From Deltaproteobacteria bacterium (GTDB lineage: Bacteria; Bdellovibrionota_B; Oligoflexia; Oligoflexales; Bog-1112), in assembly GCA_003136475.1 (NCBI GenBank), contig PLEQ01000514.1, positions 570 to 6,701 of the forward strand: 6,132 nt of DNA, in the 5' to 3' direction. The position numbers and the translations under genes are program-made. Position 1 is the stretch's first letter. The number at the start of each line of letters is the position of its first letter. A model generated the notes under the pieces. That model was not told where the DNA came from. It was given only the letters and a program-made list of their open reading frames with translations, and ran no database searches. Of the stretch, positions 6,051 to 6,132 are shown one piece after another.

Positions 6051-6099
6051 GAATAAAGATTGGTGCACGAGTTTCTTAAATTTTTGAGTAAGGTAAAAA

Positions 6100-6132
6100 A
6101 TGAAAAATGCGCTGTGTTCCTTTCTACTGGTC
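6100..6132 (+). CDS. Start of a probably exported protein, 3'-truncated by window edge
   Basis: ATG at 6100 follows AAGGT (6090-6094) at a normal ribosome-site distance, and the frame stays open to the last base: MKNALCSFLLV. A lysine followed by a hydrophobic run is typical of the start of a Sec signal peptide. Only 11 residues are visible, so the product cannot be identified. It is transcribed divergently from the 893-residue gene. Confidence 0.6.
   Translation, partial: MKNALCSFLLV

Larger units (their letters stand above)
5695..6099. other. Divergent intergenic region
   Basis: 405 bp between two divergently transcribed genes. It contains candidate promoter elements at both ends, a bulged AT-rich hairpin at 5832-5853 (TTCTTAAGT / ACTTAGAA), a small perfect hairpin TCAGT-TCG-ACTGA at 5789-5801, a decayed palindromic repeat at 5979-6004 and an inverted TCTTAGA/TCTAAGA pair at 6018-6052. 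No coding frame of useful size and no RNA gene was recognised. Confidence 0.55.

Noticed and set aside
1..6132. CRISPR array, tRNA/rRNA, insertion sequence, toxin-antitoxin or defence cassette
   Set aside because: No regularly spaced repeats, transposase frames, terminal inverted repeats with target duplications, cloverleaf sequences or recognisable effector domains were seen.

Overview
This is a moderate-GC bacterial window from what is probably a Gram-negative organism. Most gene products begin with Sec-type signal peptides and carry cysteines suited to an oxidising, extracytoplasmic space. The style recalls exported proteins of Bdellovibrionota/Oligoflexia or other delta-proteobacteria-like lineages. 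That is an impression: no marker gene fixes the taxonomy.

Layout, left to right. (1) 3-758, + strand: the C-terminal three quarters of a PLP-dependent low-specificity L-threonine aldolase, cut by the window edge. (2) 751-1816, - strand: an exported EF-hand protein that converges on the aldolase and overlaps it by 8 bp. It is split by a one-base frameshift that falls exactly inside its first canonical calcium-binding loop. (3) 1817-2201: a non-coding stretch with an inverted pair of DnaA-box-like sites, a 10-bp perfect inverted repeat and a 10-bp tandem repeat. (4) 2202-2837, - strand: a small exported, probably beta-rich protein of unknown function. (5) 2838-3012: a short spacer with a clear intrinsic terminator. 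(6) 3013-5694, - strand: an 893-residue exported orphan with an Ig-like N-terminal region and a ten-cysteine repeat region. (7) 5695-6099: a divergent intergenic region with a decayed palindromic repeat. (8) 6100-6132, + strand: the first 11 codons of another probably exported protein.

The three complete or reconstructable minus-strand genes look like separate transcription units: each has its own Shine-Dalgarno sequence, and terminator-like elements follow two of them. All encode predicted exported products, so the region is best read as a cell-envelope/secretome neighbourhood next to one housekeeping amino-acid enzyme. There is no sign of a mobile element, CRISPR array, RNA gene or recognisable defence system, and no demonstrable new multi-gene system. 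The main points of interest are the frameshift in the EF-hand loop, the five-fold cysteine-pair repeat of the 893-residue protein, and the small structured elements in the 1817-2201 spacer.
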